From positions 69,409,399 to 69,473,398 of the forward strand of contig OZ034968.1 in NCBI GenBank assembly GCA_964030785.1: DNA of 64,000 bases. Reading direction: 5' to 3'. The notes beneath the pieces were generated by a model. It was not told the origin of the DNA, searched no databases, and worked only from the letters and a program-made list of their open reading frames with translations. The stretch is from Siderastrea siderea (Eukaryota; Cnidaria; Anthozoa; Scleractinia; Rhizangiidae). This document shows positions 12,401 through 24,555 of the stretch, piece after piece (positions within the stretch are counted from its first letter, which is position 1; each line of letters opens with the position of its first letter). The position numbers and the translations under genes were made by a program.

Positions 12401-13151
12401 GCTTTTATTCTAATGAGCATAACATAAGAGTTCCTGACTGTAAATTTCGAGCTAAAAGGGTGGCTCGGTAAATTATCAGGATTTTCACATTTTCAGGCCT
12501 TGTCAGCCAGTTCCGATGTTAGTCTGTTTAGAGTCGGTACCAGGCTCAAATAGCCAAGGTACATACGTCTCCTGAGCGTCATAAGAAGCCAAACAGTGTT
12601 TCCCTTCCCCTTAAAATATTTTTTGTTTGTTCTTGTAGCGTTGATGTCCTCACTAGTTTATGCGCATGCTTGTGCTTGTGGTTAATTAATGATGGCTCAT
12701 GACCCCACTGGTGAAAACCAACCTTAAAACAACCTCAGAATAATCTTAACACAACCCAAAAATAACTTTAAAGGGACTATTTCATGGCGATTTTGCCGAT
12801 GGTATCAATATTTGGCAAAAAATAGTGCTCCCCCTTGGTCTCAAAGGGTTAATGGGTGAGTTTGCTCTTGCATGGAAGTGAAATATGTGAAATACCGTAT
12901 ACAGAATATATTATTTGAGGAGTATTAAATCTTCCAACAGTCAGTGATTGCAGACAGTGATTGCACAACACTGTATACTTATTATTACTGTGGAGCTGTA
13001 TATTTTCTCAATTTAGATGTTTGGACTGTACTAGAATAATTGCTACATCAATATTCTACCCTAAAAGAGGACGCCAGGTGTTATTATTGTGTAAGCGTCA
13101 CTTAGTCTGTAAACGTCTGATGATCTTGAAAGGAGTTAGATGCAGTTGTTC
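6431..13151. repeat. Body of tandem-array unit 1 (non-coding)
   Basis: Blocks align with unit 2: 6431-7510 with about 15525-16520, 8460-9080 with 16550-17115, 9930-11600 with 17410-19080, and 11700-13150 with 19140-20535. Part also aligns with unit 3 (22850-24550). Indels separate the blocks. Short open frames here are repeated in the units only because the DNA is duplicated. An A-rich run (11785-11800) and several AATTTT-type low-complexity patches occur. No gene is supported. Confidence 0.75.
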
Positions 13152-13577
13152 TTAGACGAGTTTATCCTTATTATCGTACTGCTTGTCTTGGCGTTGATTT
13201 TTGTAGTCTAAACTCTTCTTTGATGGTGCTCGGTAAAGCTCACAGTAACCTTGAGATGACTGGTCAGTGTTTGTTCCTTCAATGACCACGGAATAGCCCT
13301 TTTCACAGTTACCTTTTGTTATTTGCATGACAATGTAATTGAACGTGGATGTGAGGCAATTTCGGGCTAAAAGTGCAAAATTGCCCGAAATTGCCTCACA
13401 TCCACGTTCAAATACATTGTCATGCAAATGACAAAAGGTAACTGTGAAAAGGGCTATTGCACTCAGTCATACGGGAACAGCGAAACAAACACTCCATCAC
13501 GGTAGAGCCTGGGAATGTGTGAAGAATGTCGCCTGGTTGTTGCTGCTGCTGTATGGAGACAGGATAAAAATGATCGT
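13152..13577 (-). pseudogene. PAN/apple-domain exon (unit 1), interrupted by a MITE
   Basis: Minus strand from acceptor GTTGGCAG above 13577 to a TAA at 13152-13154. Before the insertion the frame reads a PAN-like domain: DDHFYPVSI, FPGSTVMECLFRCSRMTECN, then after it GTNTDQSSQGYCELYRAP, with the paired cysteines expected of PAN/apple folds. A 161-bp MITE (13295-13455) interrupts it after TECN. Removing the element and one 2-bp duplication leaves 263 bp, that is 2 bp plus 87 codons, so the MITE is the only lesion seen. As it stands, translation stops inside the MITE after about 11 codons. It would follow LamG exon b at 14605-14749. Confidence 0.7.
13295..13455. mobile_element. 161-bp MITE inside the PAN exon
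   Basis: A nearly perfect palindrome. Termini are AGCCCTTTTCACAGTTACC and its reverse complement, with a short central loop near 13370-13385. It is flanked by AT on both sides. The uninterrupted sequence (ggaattgcactc) is seen in unit 2 near 20680. A TIR of the same kind (AACTGTGAAAAGGGCT) occurs alone near 50730. Confidence 0.85.
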
Positions 13578-13735
13578 CTGCCAACACAAAGAAAAGGACA
13601 ATGAGTTTCCTTCAAATTTAGTTCAGATATGAGACGAACGATTGCAAATCTTTTACATGTGTACTGACTACAGTAACTTCATTGCATAGGTTTTTAAGTG
13701 AAATTTCTTCCGTTAAATCTAAAATAAGCTGTACG

Positions 13736-13805
13736 TTATGAGGATGATGATAGTGATGATGATCTTGTTGCTGTTGATGATGATGATGATGATGATGATG
13801 ACGAA
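13736..13805. repeat. (GAT)n-rich microsatellite
   Basis: Imperfect GAT/GATGGT triplets. The same repeat sits at the equivalent place of unit 2 (about 21367-21435). Confidence 0.8.
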
Positions 13806-13856
13806 CAAGACGGTGATCGTAGTGATATTATTGCGCCTCAGCACGTGATTTATTTG

Positions 13857-14241
13857 AGGACGGTGCCTCCTTTTGTCACTGCGCATATGTTCTGCGCATC
13901 TCGGGATCGTTGGGTTTCTTAAGGAATTTGCCCCCTAACACAACATATATCTTCGCGCAGTTTCTGACTTTGTGGAAAAAACAGTTCTTAGCAAGGGCTA
14001 TCAGAACCCAAAAAGAAAATCGGGGTAACCACGCATTTTTCAGAGATAATTGAGCGTAAATTTGGAAAGAAATTGCCAGACATTCTTTGTATTTAAACGC
14101 TTTTGTAGAATTATTTTGCTTAACTATGCATGGTTACCCACATTTTTCTTTTTGGATTGCAACAACCCTTGCTAATATCTACTTTCCCCCCCATAGTCAT
14201 AACCTTTGCAAAAATGCCTCTGTATTAGGAGGCACCGTCCT
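13857..14241. mobile_element. 385-bp foldback MITE
   Basis: Termini AGGACGGTGCCTCC and GGAGGCACCGTCCT. Inside, a second inverted pair (AGGGCTATCAGAACCCAAAAAG near 14000 against its near complement near 14165) makes a long hairpin. Absent at the homologous place in unit 2 (about 21485). No coding capacity. Confidence 0.75.
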
Positions 14242-14406
14242 TAAAGAGGGGGCCTCCCTCGAATAAGCCTGGTGGTTTCTGGAGGTCTCCTTGCAACTCT
14301 ACTATAATATCTTAAAACACACCAATTAGATAACAAGTATTGGGTAATTTCTAATTAATCCTTCAATAATTTTTTCTTTCTTTCTTTTCTATCGTTCTTG
14401 TAATTT

Positions 14407-14478
14407 CTTTGTGTGTGTGTGTGTGTGTGGCAAAGCTGAATAAATGAATGAATGAATGAATGAATGAATGAATGAATG

Positions 14479-14559
<81 letters not shown>

Positions 14560-14585
14560 GTCGATCAATCTATCAATCAATCAAT
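14407..14585. repeat. (GT)n, (GAAT)n and (TCAA)n microsatellites
   Basis: GT dinucleotides, then about 9 tetranucleotides of GAAT, then a long run of TCAA. The equivalent place in unit 2 (21828-21890) has a shorter AAAT-type run. Confidence 0.9.
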
Positions 14586-14604
14586 GGCGAAGACGATGGT
14601 GAAC

Positions 14605-14749
14605 CAAGTGTCTCCGGAAACGTTCTGTTCTGAACTGCGATGATTTCCTCTTGACTGAGTGGTTTGTTATACACCTAGATTCAACAAATGCGTCCTTTGG
14701 AGTATCTCTGATCGATGACGTTATCTTTCGCACCTATTCGCACGTTATA
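14605..14749 (-). pseudogene. LamG exon 'b' (unit 2 boundary), two in-frame stops
   Basis: Same acceptor and 145-bp length as 21917-22061. It reads YNVRIGAKDNVIDQRYSKGR, then IC, stop, I, stop, then VYNKPLSQEEIIAVQNRTFP. The TGA and TAG replace the C-C-I-Q stretch that is open in the copy at 1-91. The donor (ACACTTG|GTAAGA in unit 3) is lost here (ACACTTGGTTCA). No exon a lies upstream before the next PAN exon, so this copy is dead. Confidence 0.75.
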
Positions 14750-17239
14750 CTGAGTTGGGAGCTCTGAAATTCCAGCATTCACCTAACAACCGCAACCATT
14801 GCAAAAAAGGCTTAAAATCTGAATAAAATTCACATTCGAAAAGAATCACAGGCCTTATCAAAGGCCTTTCCGTCCTTTCCATTGACCTAGAAAGCGATGC
14901 TGTACATATATTATTCCACCCTCACTTCATTGTTTTCTCTTGACCTAATCTAAATATCCCTCTGATAACCCTCCGACAACAACGCTGTTCCCTTCAAACG
15001 TAGGCTCACGGGCGTGTTGTTGCGCTTATTTCCAGGCCTTCCACTTAATAGACCTTTGTCACGCGGCGGCCATGTTGAGTCCCCAGAGAATAAAAAGCAT
15101 CGTTTTTGCACGTCTAAACTCGTTCTCAAGTTTTTCACTGCGAGGCTAGACATGCAAAATGTTTTGTTTTTATGTTAAATAGTAGCCGCGTGAAAAAGGT
15201 CTATTAAGATTTTACATTTTTGTTAAGCTCTGTGAGTTATTGATAGGGCTGGTATAAAATTTGTTAATTGTGTTATCGACAACCGTGTCCATTTTTAATG
15301 ATTTTTTCGCTGAATGCAAAACTGCTAGCCACAACGTAAAAACAACTTAACTTTCGTGCTTTTAAAGTCGCAATTATTTCTCAAAAGAACACCTCCTTCC
15401 TTCACTTGAGGGAAGATTACAGTTAGATGCTGTGTTTTTCCAATAACTTAGCCATTTTTTAAGGTCATCTATCTCCTTGAGCTTTCATTCGATTAAAAAT
15501 GCCATCAAGGGTTTGTAGTACAAGCTCCAATCCAAGACTTGAAGAAACAAACAAGTGACATTGCAAACCAACACACCATAAGTTTTGACTTGATTGACTT
15601 GAGATTCTGATTTGATATTCAGGAGAATTCAAACTATCGTAAACCAATCAGTACAAGTTAGTTCAAAACGGGGAAAGTGGCTTTCCAAGAGAAAAGTGAA
15701 GTTCACCAAACATTTTCAAAATATCGTTAACCTGCACTACAGACTAGGTATACCTAGTTGAACGAGTTTTTTGTGCCAAAGGATAAAATACTTTCTTGAA
15801 AACGAAAATAATTTACCTGTTTTGGCCTGTGATGACACTAACATGAGAACAAAAACCTGAAAAGTTACAGAACACGAAAACGGTGCTGAACTAAACTATT
15901 TTAAAGGCTTGAAAAACTGTCATATTTTTTCTGGCTTACTTCCAAGGAACGCGCCGAATACATCGAAAATAAATGAACCGGTTTTCCCCTTTTCAGTTTC
16001 GTTTTAAAAGCACCGTACATCCACTGAGATCCAAAACCCTTTGGACTTTATATCTATTTATCATATTTTACAAAGTTTTAACTTTTGACGCCATGAATTA
16101 TTTAAACAGGCTAAAAAACGAAGGTTTATTCTATTACTACCCTTTGTGTAAAACTTTTCACAAAAAAGAAAACATTTCTAAAGACATTCACAGTTTCTTC
16201 CATTGTAGCATGAAATACAACATAAAGGAGTCAGTGAGGAGTGTACCGGACAGAACCAAAACCAGCTGTTTCCTTTTGATATTGTTTTACAGAAATTTAT
16301 TACTAGCTATGTCTCAAACCTACACTTGCTTCAAGTCGCTCGGTGCGCTTGTTACGGAGAACGCACGCGGTCTGAGCACGTAAATCAAATTGGCGGCTGG
16401 CACTTCATTTTCATCCCATCGCACGCAACACACGCACATACACCGTGCGCGTTTTTTGGATCGTCATATATATATTTCCTTTAGGGCCATCCGCAAACAA
16501 TGCCTTAGACTAGATAAGCTACGGGAGACTCAGCCCAAGTGCCTTCAATCAAACACAAAATGCTCCTTTTAACACCGAGAGAAAGATACCAAGTGCACGT
16601 TTGCAAGAAGAGCAGACCATAATGAATTTCAAACGACTTTTTGCAGTAAACAACAACTGGCATTACTTGACTAAAGCTGGCCCAACATTTTCAAGTTGTA
16701 ATCTATTTCCATCCTTGCCATCCCTGGCCAATGACACTTGTTAACAGTATCATCGCACTAGTACAGTCTCTTTCAACACAACTGGACCATTTTTTTTTTT
16801 TTGGTTCGCACTGATGTAAATTTGACTTTGGCTTTTTAAAGTCTCATTAAAAATAGCTGACATAGTCCCTAGAGTTCAAGGAATATATTTTTTTATGTTC
16901 AAAACTTTGCAAATGCGAGACAATCTTGTTGAGACGTCCAATTGTTGAATGCTTTTTGAATTTATCCAACGTTAATTAGGCAGGTTTAACTGTCGTCGAA
17001 AAAATGTTAATGAAGTGCGGACTGTGCTAGAATAGAATGTACATCAAACTGCTACTGTGTGTAAATGTCACTAAACGTCTACAAGTCTTAGGTTATCCAG
17101 TACCAGGCTCTCAACTGGATGGTAGTGCCGGCAAAAAGTAGAAAGGAAACACGAAAATAAGACACCCGGGATGCTTCCCTGCTACCTCGAACTCGTAACA
17201 GGCTAGCTTTTAGGTGAAAGGAACTGGTACCGTACTTTT
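14750..17239. repeat. Body of tandem-array unit 2, first part
   Basis: Near-identical to 92-810 and 22062-22795, then to 6431 onward. The site corresponding to the large foldback insertion is empty near 15480. No gene is supported. Confidence 0.75.
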
Positions 17240-17400
17240 TATACCAGTTTATTCTTATTATAACATTGTTTGTCTTGGCGCTGATTTTGATACTCCAAAA
17301 TGTTTACAAATGGTGCTCGGTAAACCTGGCAGTGAATTTGAGATGACTGGCCAGTGTTTGTTCCTTCAATGGCCATAGAATCGCACTCAGTCATGCAAGA
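17240..17400 (-). pseudogene. Degenerate PAN-exon fragment
   Basis: The plus-strand text around 17270-17395 (cttggcgctgattttg, ggtgctcggtaaacctggc, gactggccagtgtttg) matches the C-terminal half of the PAN exons at 20536 and 24556 but has lost the frame. It breaks off at about 17400 into sequence matching 9930 in unit 1, which looks like a recombination or deletion joint. Confidence 0.6.
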
Positions 17401-20400
17401 ACAACCTGCAAAAATTTTGCAGGATGTCCTTTCTATGCTTTGACTTGCAAATTAAAATTTACAAAAAGGTGAATTGTTGCTTGAAACAGAACTAAACCAG
17501 ACCACTCGTTAAAGGTTTCATCCAACACTTCAGTGAATCGGGCATGGCTTGAATACCACATTCAAAATACGCACAGCAAACTTGTTTAATCTTGAATGAG
17601 AAAATGATCTTCGGCATCACGTTTCTGTAAAACTAACTTTCTTCCATTCGAAGAAGTGCTCAAATCCAGTGACTTACTTCAGTCTCTGAGTTCGTGGAAT
17701 CCACTTCCATCTGTCTCCTTCATGGCAACAGTCGACTACCACACTGAATAATCTCTCCCGTTTGCCCCGCAGTTGATATTAAGCAAGTTCAGTCGATTTA
17801 AAGCTAAATTACATGGTTAAACGATTGTATCATTAAACATTTCCAGAATTGCTGTAGTTTGTCCATAAAATTTAGAGAACCAGGAGGGCACAACAGTTTG
17901 GCAAAATTTATCCTCGGGCCAAGACGGGCTTGCTTATTTTACTCTTTAGTAAGCTCTCATCGACATTAACCAAGAGCCAATCAAACCGCGAAAATCACTC
18001 ATTTATTGAAAGAAAGTTTTTGAGATGTTTAATTTGAAAGACTTGTCTCATGTTTTTTTGGTTTTTGTTTGTGTGGTTTTAGGCGAGAACCACACACAAA
18101 AAAAATTAACAAAAAGCTTAAACGAATAAACTGCGGGGTTGAAGGAAAGCGTTTCAAGTCATTTGCCTATGGGGTGCATGCCTTACATACAGGAGAAGCT
18201 ATTGAAACCGTGAACAAAACTCTTATGTGGAAAAGGCCTCGTACTGGGAATGTGTAATTACAAACTCATTTAAATTAGTATGAAGAATTGTTGATTCCAT
18301 TCAAACTGCATGAGCTCTGGGGTATTTTCCGTCTTTTAATTAAGTTGAAAGTGTTTACAATCACACAGACATTGAAACATCTGAAATATTTAAAAATTGC
18401 GAATGTGCACAACACCTTAGCGACAGTTTTAAACTGTTAAAATACTCAGTTCCACCTTAATTTTTACACTTCATTTCGACGCATCTTACGAATGCAATAA
18501 ATGTCAAACTGACGTATGTCCATAAATCCAAAGCGAATTGCGTTGCATGGATGCAGGAATAATTTTTCCTCTCTTTTTTTTGCTTTGACATGTGCAATCG
18601 AAGTTAAAAAAAATTGTGTGGAACTTTTGGTTGGTTTGCATGAAGACAACCAAAAAAAACCCAAGTTTACCAAAGGTTGACTTGAGATTTTGATTGTATG
18701 TAAGTCAACTAAAATTCCTTACGGGTCATTGCAATCCAACGACAGGCAGAGCAAGTGTTTAAACAGGGCGTTAATCGAGCTCGTTATACGCAAAAGGTTT
18801 GACCATAAGCATTGAATTAGCATCGTAGGCTTATTGCTACGTTACCTTTTTGTACCAAAAACTATAAAGCAATTACCTGCTCTGGTCTGTGATGAAATTA
18901 TCACGAGGAAAAAACCCTGAAATTTCACAAGGCATAAAATATACAGTAAACAGAAGAGAACGATATGAAAAGCTTCGAAAGCTCTTACATTTGTTACAGC
19001 TTACCGCAAAAAAGTACACTGACTTCATCAAAAACAGTTATATCACTCTGCCTTGGTGAAATGTCTGTGTTTCTCCTTCCTCTATTTATTTATTATTTAG
19101 GTCCAAAACAACTTTTTTATCATTCTTTTCTTGCAGTAAATTACTTGAATCCTGCAGATGTACGGAAACAGTTGAAACAAACAACAGAACAAACAAACAA
19201 ACGCACTAAACTAAGGAGTGTGTTACGTTCAACATAATTCTATGTTTCGCGTGTTTGATTAGAATTCATCTATCAGGGAATGCAAAATGAATTGTCGGCG
19301 TGACACCAAATGAGCGGACATCGAGGTAAATTTCAGTTAAACGTGTATCAAGCAAACCTGTTTAAAACTCACACTTTTTATTTTCCAAAATGAAAAGTAA
19401 GGGGGAAACTAAAGTCAGGCTCTATCTCTTGTCGGTAAAAACTTGTGAAACTCTCGGATGAATAAAAACAAAGGAAAAAAAAACAGTTGAAACTAAAGCG
19501 TAGCGCTAACTAATAGCTTACAAAATAAAGGAAACCTTGACATGTTTTTACACCGAGGTAAACTCGAAAGTCACGGCAATTTACTCCCAAGGTATAGCTT
19601 GTCAGTATTTTTTGAACCTGTATTAAAAGAACACTTCTTTGCCAGCCAGAGACAACAGCACAAACAGCATATCGCTCGTAGCTTCTTAAGCATAAGCACA
19701 TTAGCACAAGCCCCTTTGTTTGTTAAATGCTTAGGCCATTGTGACATACATGATGAGAAGAAGATAAGATGAGAAGTAAGCACAAGGAAAGAAAGTTGTA
19801 CGTTTCTCTTATGCTTATGTTTATGATGCTGTTATTCAAACGAGGATAACATAAGAGGTCCTGACTGTAAATGTCGAGCTAAAAGAGTGCTTCTGGTAGA
19901 TTATCAGGATTTTCGAATTTTCAGGCCTCGCCAGCCAGTCCCGATGTTTAGAGTCGGTGCCAGGCTCAAATAGCCCAGGAACAGACGTCTTCTGAGCCTC
20001 ATAAGAAGCCAAACAGTGTTTCCCTTCCCCTTAAAATATTTTTTGTTTGTTTTTGTAACGTTGATGTCCTCACTAGTTTATGTGCATGCTTGTGCTTGTG
20101 GTTATGATGGCTTATGTCCCCACTGGTGAAAACCGACCTTAAAACAACCTCAGAATAACCTTAAAACAACCCTAAAACAACCTTGAAGGCACTAAGTCAC
20201 GGCGATTTTGCCGATGGTATAAATATTTGGCAAAACATAGTGATCCCCCTTGATATCAAAGGGTTAATTGGTGAGTTTGCTCTTGGAAGTGAAACATATG
20301 AAATATCGTATACAGAATATTATTTGAGGAGTATTAAACCTTCCAACAGTCAGTGATTGCAGAACACTGTATACTTATTATTACTGTTGAACTGTAAATT

Positions 20401-20535
20401 TTTTCAATTTAGATGTTTGGACTGTGGTAGAATAATTTCTACATCAAAATTTTACCCTTAAAGAGGACGCCAGATGTTGTGTCACTTAGTCGTTGAACAT
20501 TTGGTGATCTTGAAAGGAGGTAGATAGAGTTCTTC
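17401..20535. repeat. Body of tandem-array unit 2, second part
   Basis: Collinear with 9930-13150 with small indels. The 'cataagcacattagcacaagc' motif near 19690 also occurs near 12285. No gene is supported. Confidence 0.7.
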
Positions 20536-20767
20536 TTAGACCAGTTTATTCTTATTGTAGTACTGCTTGTCTTGGCGTTGATTTTTGTGGTCCAAACTCT
20601 TCTTTAATGGTGCTCGGTAGAGCTCGCAGTAACCTCGAGATGACTGGTCAGTGTTTGTTCCTTTAATGGCCACGGAATTGCACTCAGTCATACGGGAACA
20701 GCGTAACAAACACTCCGTCACGGTGGTTGTTGCTGCTGTGGTATGGAGACAGGATAAAAATGATCAT
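20536..20767 (-). pseudogene. PAN/apple exon (unit 2), frameshifted by a deletion
   Basis: Acceptor GTTGGCAG above 20767, stop TAA at 20536-20538. The C-terminal part is well preserved (TECLLRCSRMTECNSVAIKG, SSRGYCELYRAPLKKSLDHK). Compared with unit 1, about 32 bp coding for the GDILHTFPGS region are missing, which shifts the frame between the acceptor and the cysteine-rich core. It follows LamG exon b at 21917-22061. Confidence 0.65.
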
Positions 20768-20786
20768 CTGCCAACACAAAAAAGGG

Positions 20787-21258
20787 CAGGGCTCAAATTT
20801 AACTTTGTGGAGTACTGGCCCATTGGCCACTTCAGCCAGATTTTAACTGGCCAAACTGTGAGTTTTACTGGCCACCTGTAGGAGCGACTCAGTCTAATGA
20901 CAAACCTTTCTATTAACTAGTTTGAAATAAGTATAACTTCTAAACAGTTATGAAAGAGACTGACCAACATGACTTCAGGGACAAACCCAGTCAACATAGT
21001 GGAGATACGATTCGTGCTTGTGTTTAATATGTAGCACCGTAACTTGGAAAATGTTTTTCGTTTTAAAAGCCTACGAAATTAATATTTTGAAGTTCACTGA
21101 GTAAATGTACGCAAATAATTCAAAATTAACCATTCAAGTAATTTTTTTTAAATATTTTCTCAAGGCCAAAATGGCCAGTTGTTCAAATTTCTGCTGGCCA
21201 AAGTGTTATTTCTACAGCGGACCAATGGCCAGCAGACCCTTGTTAATGTCGAGCCCTG
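20787..21258. mobile_element. 472-bp hAT-like MITE
   Basis: Begins CAGGGCTCAAATTTAAC and ends GTTAATGTCGAGCCCTG. Inside, 'ctggcc/ggccag' motifs recur near both ends. The homologous place in unit 1 (near 13590) lacks it. The flanks (aaaaaggg/gaggggac) resemble a diverged 8-bp duplication. No coding capacity. Confidence 0.7.
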
Positions 21259-21366
21259 GAGGGGACAATGATTTCCCTCAAATTTAATTCAAATTTGAGA
21301 CGAATGATTGTAAATCGTTAAATCGTTAAATTTCCTCCGTTAAATATAGTTAATGAGCTGAACGTT

Positions 21367-21403
21367 ATGAGGATGATGATGGTGATGATGATCTTGTTGT
21401 TGT

Positions 21404-21435
<32 letters not shown>
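21367..21435. repeat. (GAT)n microsatellite
   Basis: GAT/GTT triplets, the counterpart of 13736-13805. Confidence 0.8.
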
Positions 21436-21437
<2 letters not shown>

Positions 21438-21549
21438 GACGGTGATCGTAGTAATATTATTATTGCGCGTCAGCACGTGATTTAGTTAAAAAGAAGGCCT
21501 CCCTCGAACAAGCCTAGTGGCTTCTGGAGGACTCGTCACTCTAATTTAA

Positions 21550-21706
21550 TATTTCTTTTTCCTTTTTCTTATTTGTCTATATATTTAATGTATACTTAAT
21601 TGTAATCATTGTTTTAGTATGGGCTTGGTGATGCAAGAGCCACCTAGTGGAATTACCATTAAACCATTATTATTATTATTATCATTATTATTATTATTAT
21701 TATCTT
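21550..21706 (+). mobile_element. Non-LTR retrotransposon 3' end fragment
   Basis: A short segment absent from the equivalent position in unit 1. It contains GGGCTTGGTGATGCAAGAGC and ends in a (TTA)n-type tail from 21668. Only the 3' untranslated end is present. The assignment rests on the tail and the insertion pattern. Confidence 0.5.
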
Positions 21707-21827
21707 TCAAATAAACCATTTTCATAATAAGTAATGAGTTGTCTCTAATTAATCCTTAAGTAATTTTTTCTTTCTTTCTTTTCTATTAGTCTTGTAATTT
21801 CTTTTTTTGTGTGTGTGTGTGGCAAAG

Positions 21828-21890
21828 CTGAATAAATAAATAAATAAATAAATAAATAAATGAATAAATAAATACATAAATAAATGACGA
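21828..21890. repeat. (AAAT)n microsatellite
   Basis: Run of about 15 tetranucleotides, mostly AAAT. Confidence 0.85.
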
Positions 21891-21916
21891 AGGCGACGAT
21901 GAACCTTAAGTCTTAC

Positions 21917-22061
21917 CAAGTGTCTCCCGAAAGGTTCAGTTTTGAACTGCGATAATTTCCTCTTGACTGAATGGTTTGTTATACACCTAGATTCAACAAA
22001 TGCGTCCTTTGAAGTATCTCTGATCGATGACGTTATCTTTCGCACCTATTCGCACATCATA
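21917..22061 (-). pseudogene. LamG exon 'b' (unit 3), three in-frame stops
   Basis: Acceptor CCCAACTCAG above 22061, donor ACACTTG|GTAAGA below 21917. It carries the same TGA and TAG as the copy at 14605-14749, plus a third stop where the Asn-Arg of 'VQNRTF' should be. The two shared stops indicate that the exon was dead before these copies separated, or was homogenised later. Confidence 0.75.
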
Positions 22062-24555
22062 CTGAGTTGGGAGCTCTGAAATTCCAGCATTCACCTAACA
22101 ACCGCAACAATTGCAAAAAAAGGCTTAAAATCTGAATAAAATTCACATTCGAAAAGAATCACAGGCCTTATCAAAGGCCTTTCCGTCCTTTCCATTGACC
22201 TAGAAAGCGCCGGATACTGTACATATATTATTCCACCCTCACTTCATTGTTTTCTCTTGACCTAATCTAAATATCCCTCTGATAACCCTTCGACAACAAC
22301 GCTGTTCCCTTCAAACGTAGGCTCACGGGCGTGTTGTTGCGCTTATTTCCAGGCCTCCCACTTAATAGACCTTTGTCACGCGGCGGCCATGTTGAGTCCC
22401 CAGAGAATAAAAAGCATCGTTTTTGCACGTCTAAACTCGTTCTCAAGTTTTTCACTGCGAGGCTAGTCATGCAAAATGTTTTGTTTTTATGTTAAATAGT
22501 AGCCGCGTGAAAAAGGTCTATTAAGATTTTACACTTTTGTTAAGCTCTGATCTGTGAGTTATTGATAGGGCTGGTATTAATTTGTTAATTGTGTTATCGA
22601 CAACCGTGTCCATTTTTAATGGTTTTTTCGCTGAATACAAAACTACTAGCCACAACTTAAAAAAACTTAACTTTCGTGCTTTTAAAGTCGCAATTATTTC
22701 TAACAAGAACACCTCCTTCCTTCACTTAAGGGAAGATTACAGTTAGATGCTGTGTTTTTCCAATAACTTAGCCATTTTTTAAGGTCATCTATCTCCTTGA
22801 GCTTTCATTCGAATAAAAATGCCATCAAAGGTTTGTAGTGTAAGCTCCAATCCAAGACTTGAAGAAACAAACAAGTGACATTGCAAACCAACACACCATA
22901 AGTTTTGACTTGCCTTGACTTGAGATTCTGATTTGATATGGAGGAGAATTCAAAGTATCGTAAACCAATCAGTACAAGTTAGTTCAAAAAGGTGAAAGTG
23001 GTTTTCCAAGAGAAAAGTGAAGTTCACCAAACATTTTCAAAATATCGTTAACCTGCACTACAGACTAGGTATACCTAGTTGAACGAGTTTTTTTGTACCA
23101 AAGGATAAAATACTTTGTTGAAAATGAAAATAATTTACTTGTTCTGGCCTGTGATGACACTAACATGAGAACAAACACCTGAAAAGTTACAGAACATAAA
23201 AAGGCTAGTGAACAGAACTAAACTATTTTAAAGGCTTGTAAAACTGTCATATTTTTTTCCGGCTTACTTCCAAGGAACGCGCCGAATACATCGAAAATAA
23301 ATGAACAGGTTTTCGACTTTTCAGTTTCGTTTTAAAACCACCATACATCCACTGAGATCCAAAACCCTTTGGACTTTATATCTATTTATCATATTTTACA
23401 AAGTTTCAACTTTGACGCCATGAATTATTCAAACAGGCCAAAAAAAGAAAGTTTACTCTATCACTACCCTTTGTGCAAAACTTTTCAGAAACAAGAAAAC
23501 ATTTTTTAAAGACATTCACAGTTTCTTCCATTGTAGCATGAAATACAACATAAAGGAGTCAGTGAGGAGTGTACTGAACAGAACCAAAACCAGCTGTTTC
23601 CTTTTGATATTGTTTTACAGAAATTTATTACTAGCTATATCTCAAACCTAGACTTGCTCCAAGTAGCTCGTTGCGCTTGTTACAGAGAACGTGCAAGGTC
23701 TGAGCGCGTGAATAAAAACTATGGCGGCTGGCAATTCATTTGCATTTTATCGCGCGCAACACACGCACATATACCGTGCGTGTTTTTACAATCGTAAGAA
23801 ATTTTCACTAGGGCCATCCCCAAATAATGCCTTAGACTAGACAAGATGTGGGAGACTCAGCCCGAGGCGGTCAGAAGCAGGGAGCTTCTTGTTAAGTACT
23901 GGGTAATCGCTGCGAGGAGGCGGGTGGGGCGCGAAAAGAGCCAATCGTAAAACTGAAAAGACAAAATGAACTGTTGTGAAAACACGTTTCTGCAAATCCT
24001 TTATTTTTGAAGGCAACATTTCTTAATACGAAAAGGTGGAATATTCAGAATGCCGCCAGCCTGGGACAAAGAAAAACTCTGAATCCTTGACGGGAATCGA
24101 ACTCATGTCTTTCCGTATACCGGTCGGCTGGTCGGGCGCTCTAACCTCTGAGCTGCTGGGAGACTTGTGGTGAGCATAGGTTATATTTACTTAGTTAATA
24201 TGGCCTCTTCTACTATATTCACTTGCCGTGGGTTATTTAATCGGTAAGGCCTCCAGAAAACTGGGGGAGTAAATACCATGCGTACAAGAACGAAAGCAGA
24301 CTAGTTGCCAGGAAAGACCAACTAAAACTACTCTTTAAGTAACCTTTTAAGTACCCTTTAAGTAGTCCTTTAAGTAACTAGCAGTTAAAAGTACCCTTTC
24401 AGAGTAACCTGGCTCCGCAGTGTAAAAGTGAAGAACTGGAAATCAAACACATCAGTGTTTTAAAAACCTGCTATGATCTCGCTCTTTTTCGCAGAAAAAA
24501 AAACAACCTCTGATACCCAGGGTAAGTCTATGGAGCCTGAGTACTAGAGAGCAGA
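22062..24555. repeat. Array unit 3 body (non-coding), with a SINE insertion
   Basis: Collinear with 14750-16520, and from about 22850 with 6431-8060. The only extra block is the tRNA-like SINE at about 24027-24208. No gene is supported. Confidence 0.7.
24027..24208 (-). mobile_element. tRNA-derived SINE-like insertion
   Basis: On the minus strand an A-box-like CTCAGAGGTTAGAGCGC is followed about 35 bp later by a B-box-like GAGTTCGATTCCC. The block is missing from the homologous region of unit 1 near 7690, so it is an insertion rather than a tRNA gene. The acceptor-stem ends do not pair as in a functional tRNA. Confidence 0.6.

Noticed and set aside
13320..13450. CRISPR-like or tRNA-like hairpin
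   Set aside because: A single palindrome flanked by a 2-bp duplication, with an empty site in a sister unit, is a MITE. There are no spacers or arrays, and the genome is eukaryotic.
21749..22045. 98-residue minus-strand frame across 21.75-22.05 kb
   Set aside because: It runs through the LamG exon-b region in the wrong frame and into AAAT microsatellite.
24060..24175. Functional tRNA gene
   Set aside because: A and B boxes are present but the stems do not pair and the block is an insertion relative to unit 1. SINE head more likely.
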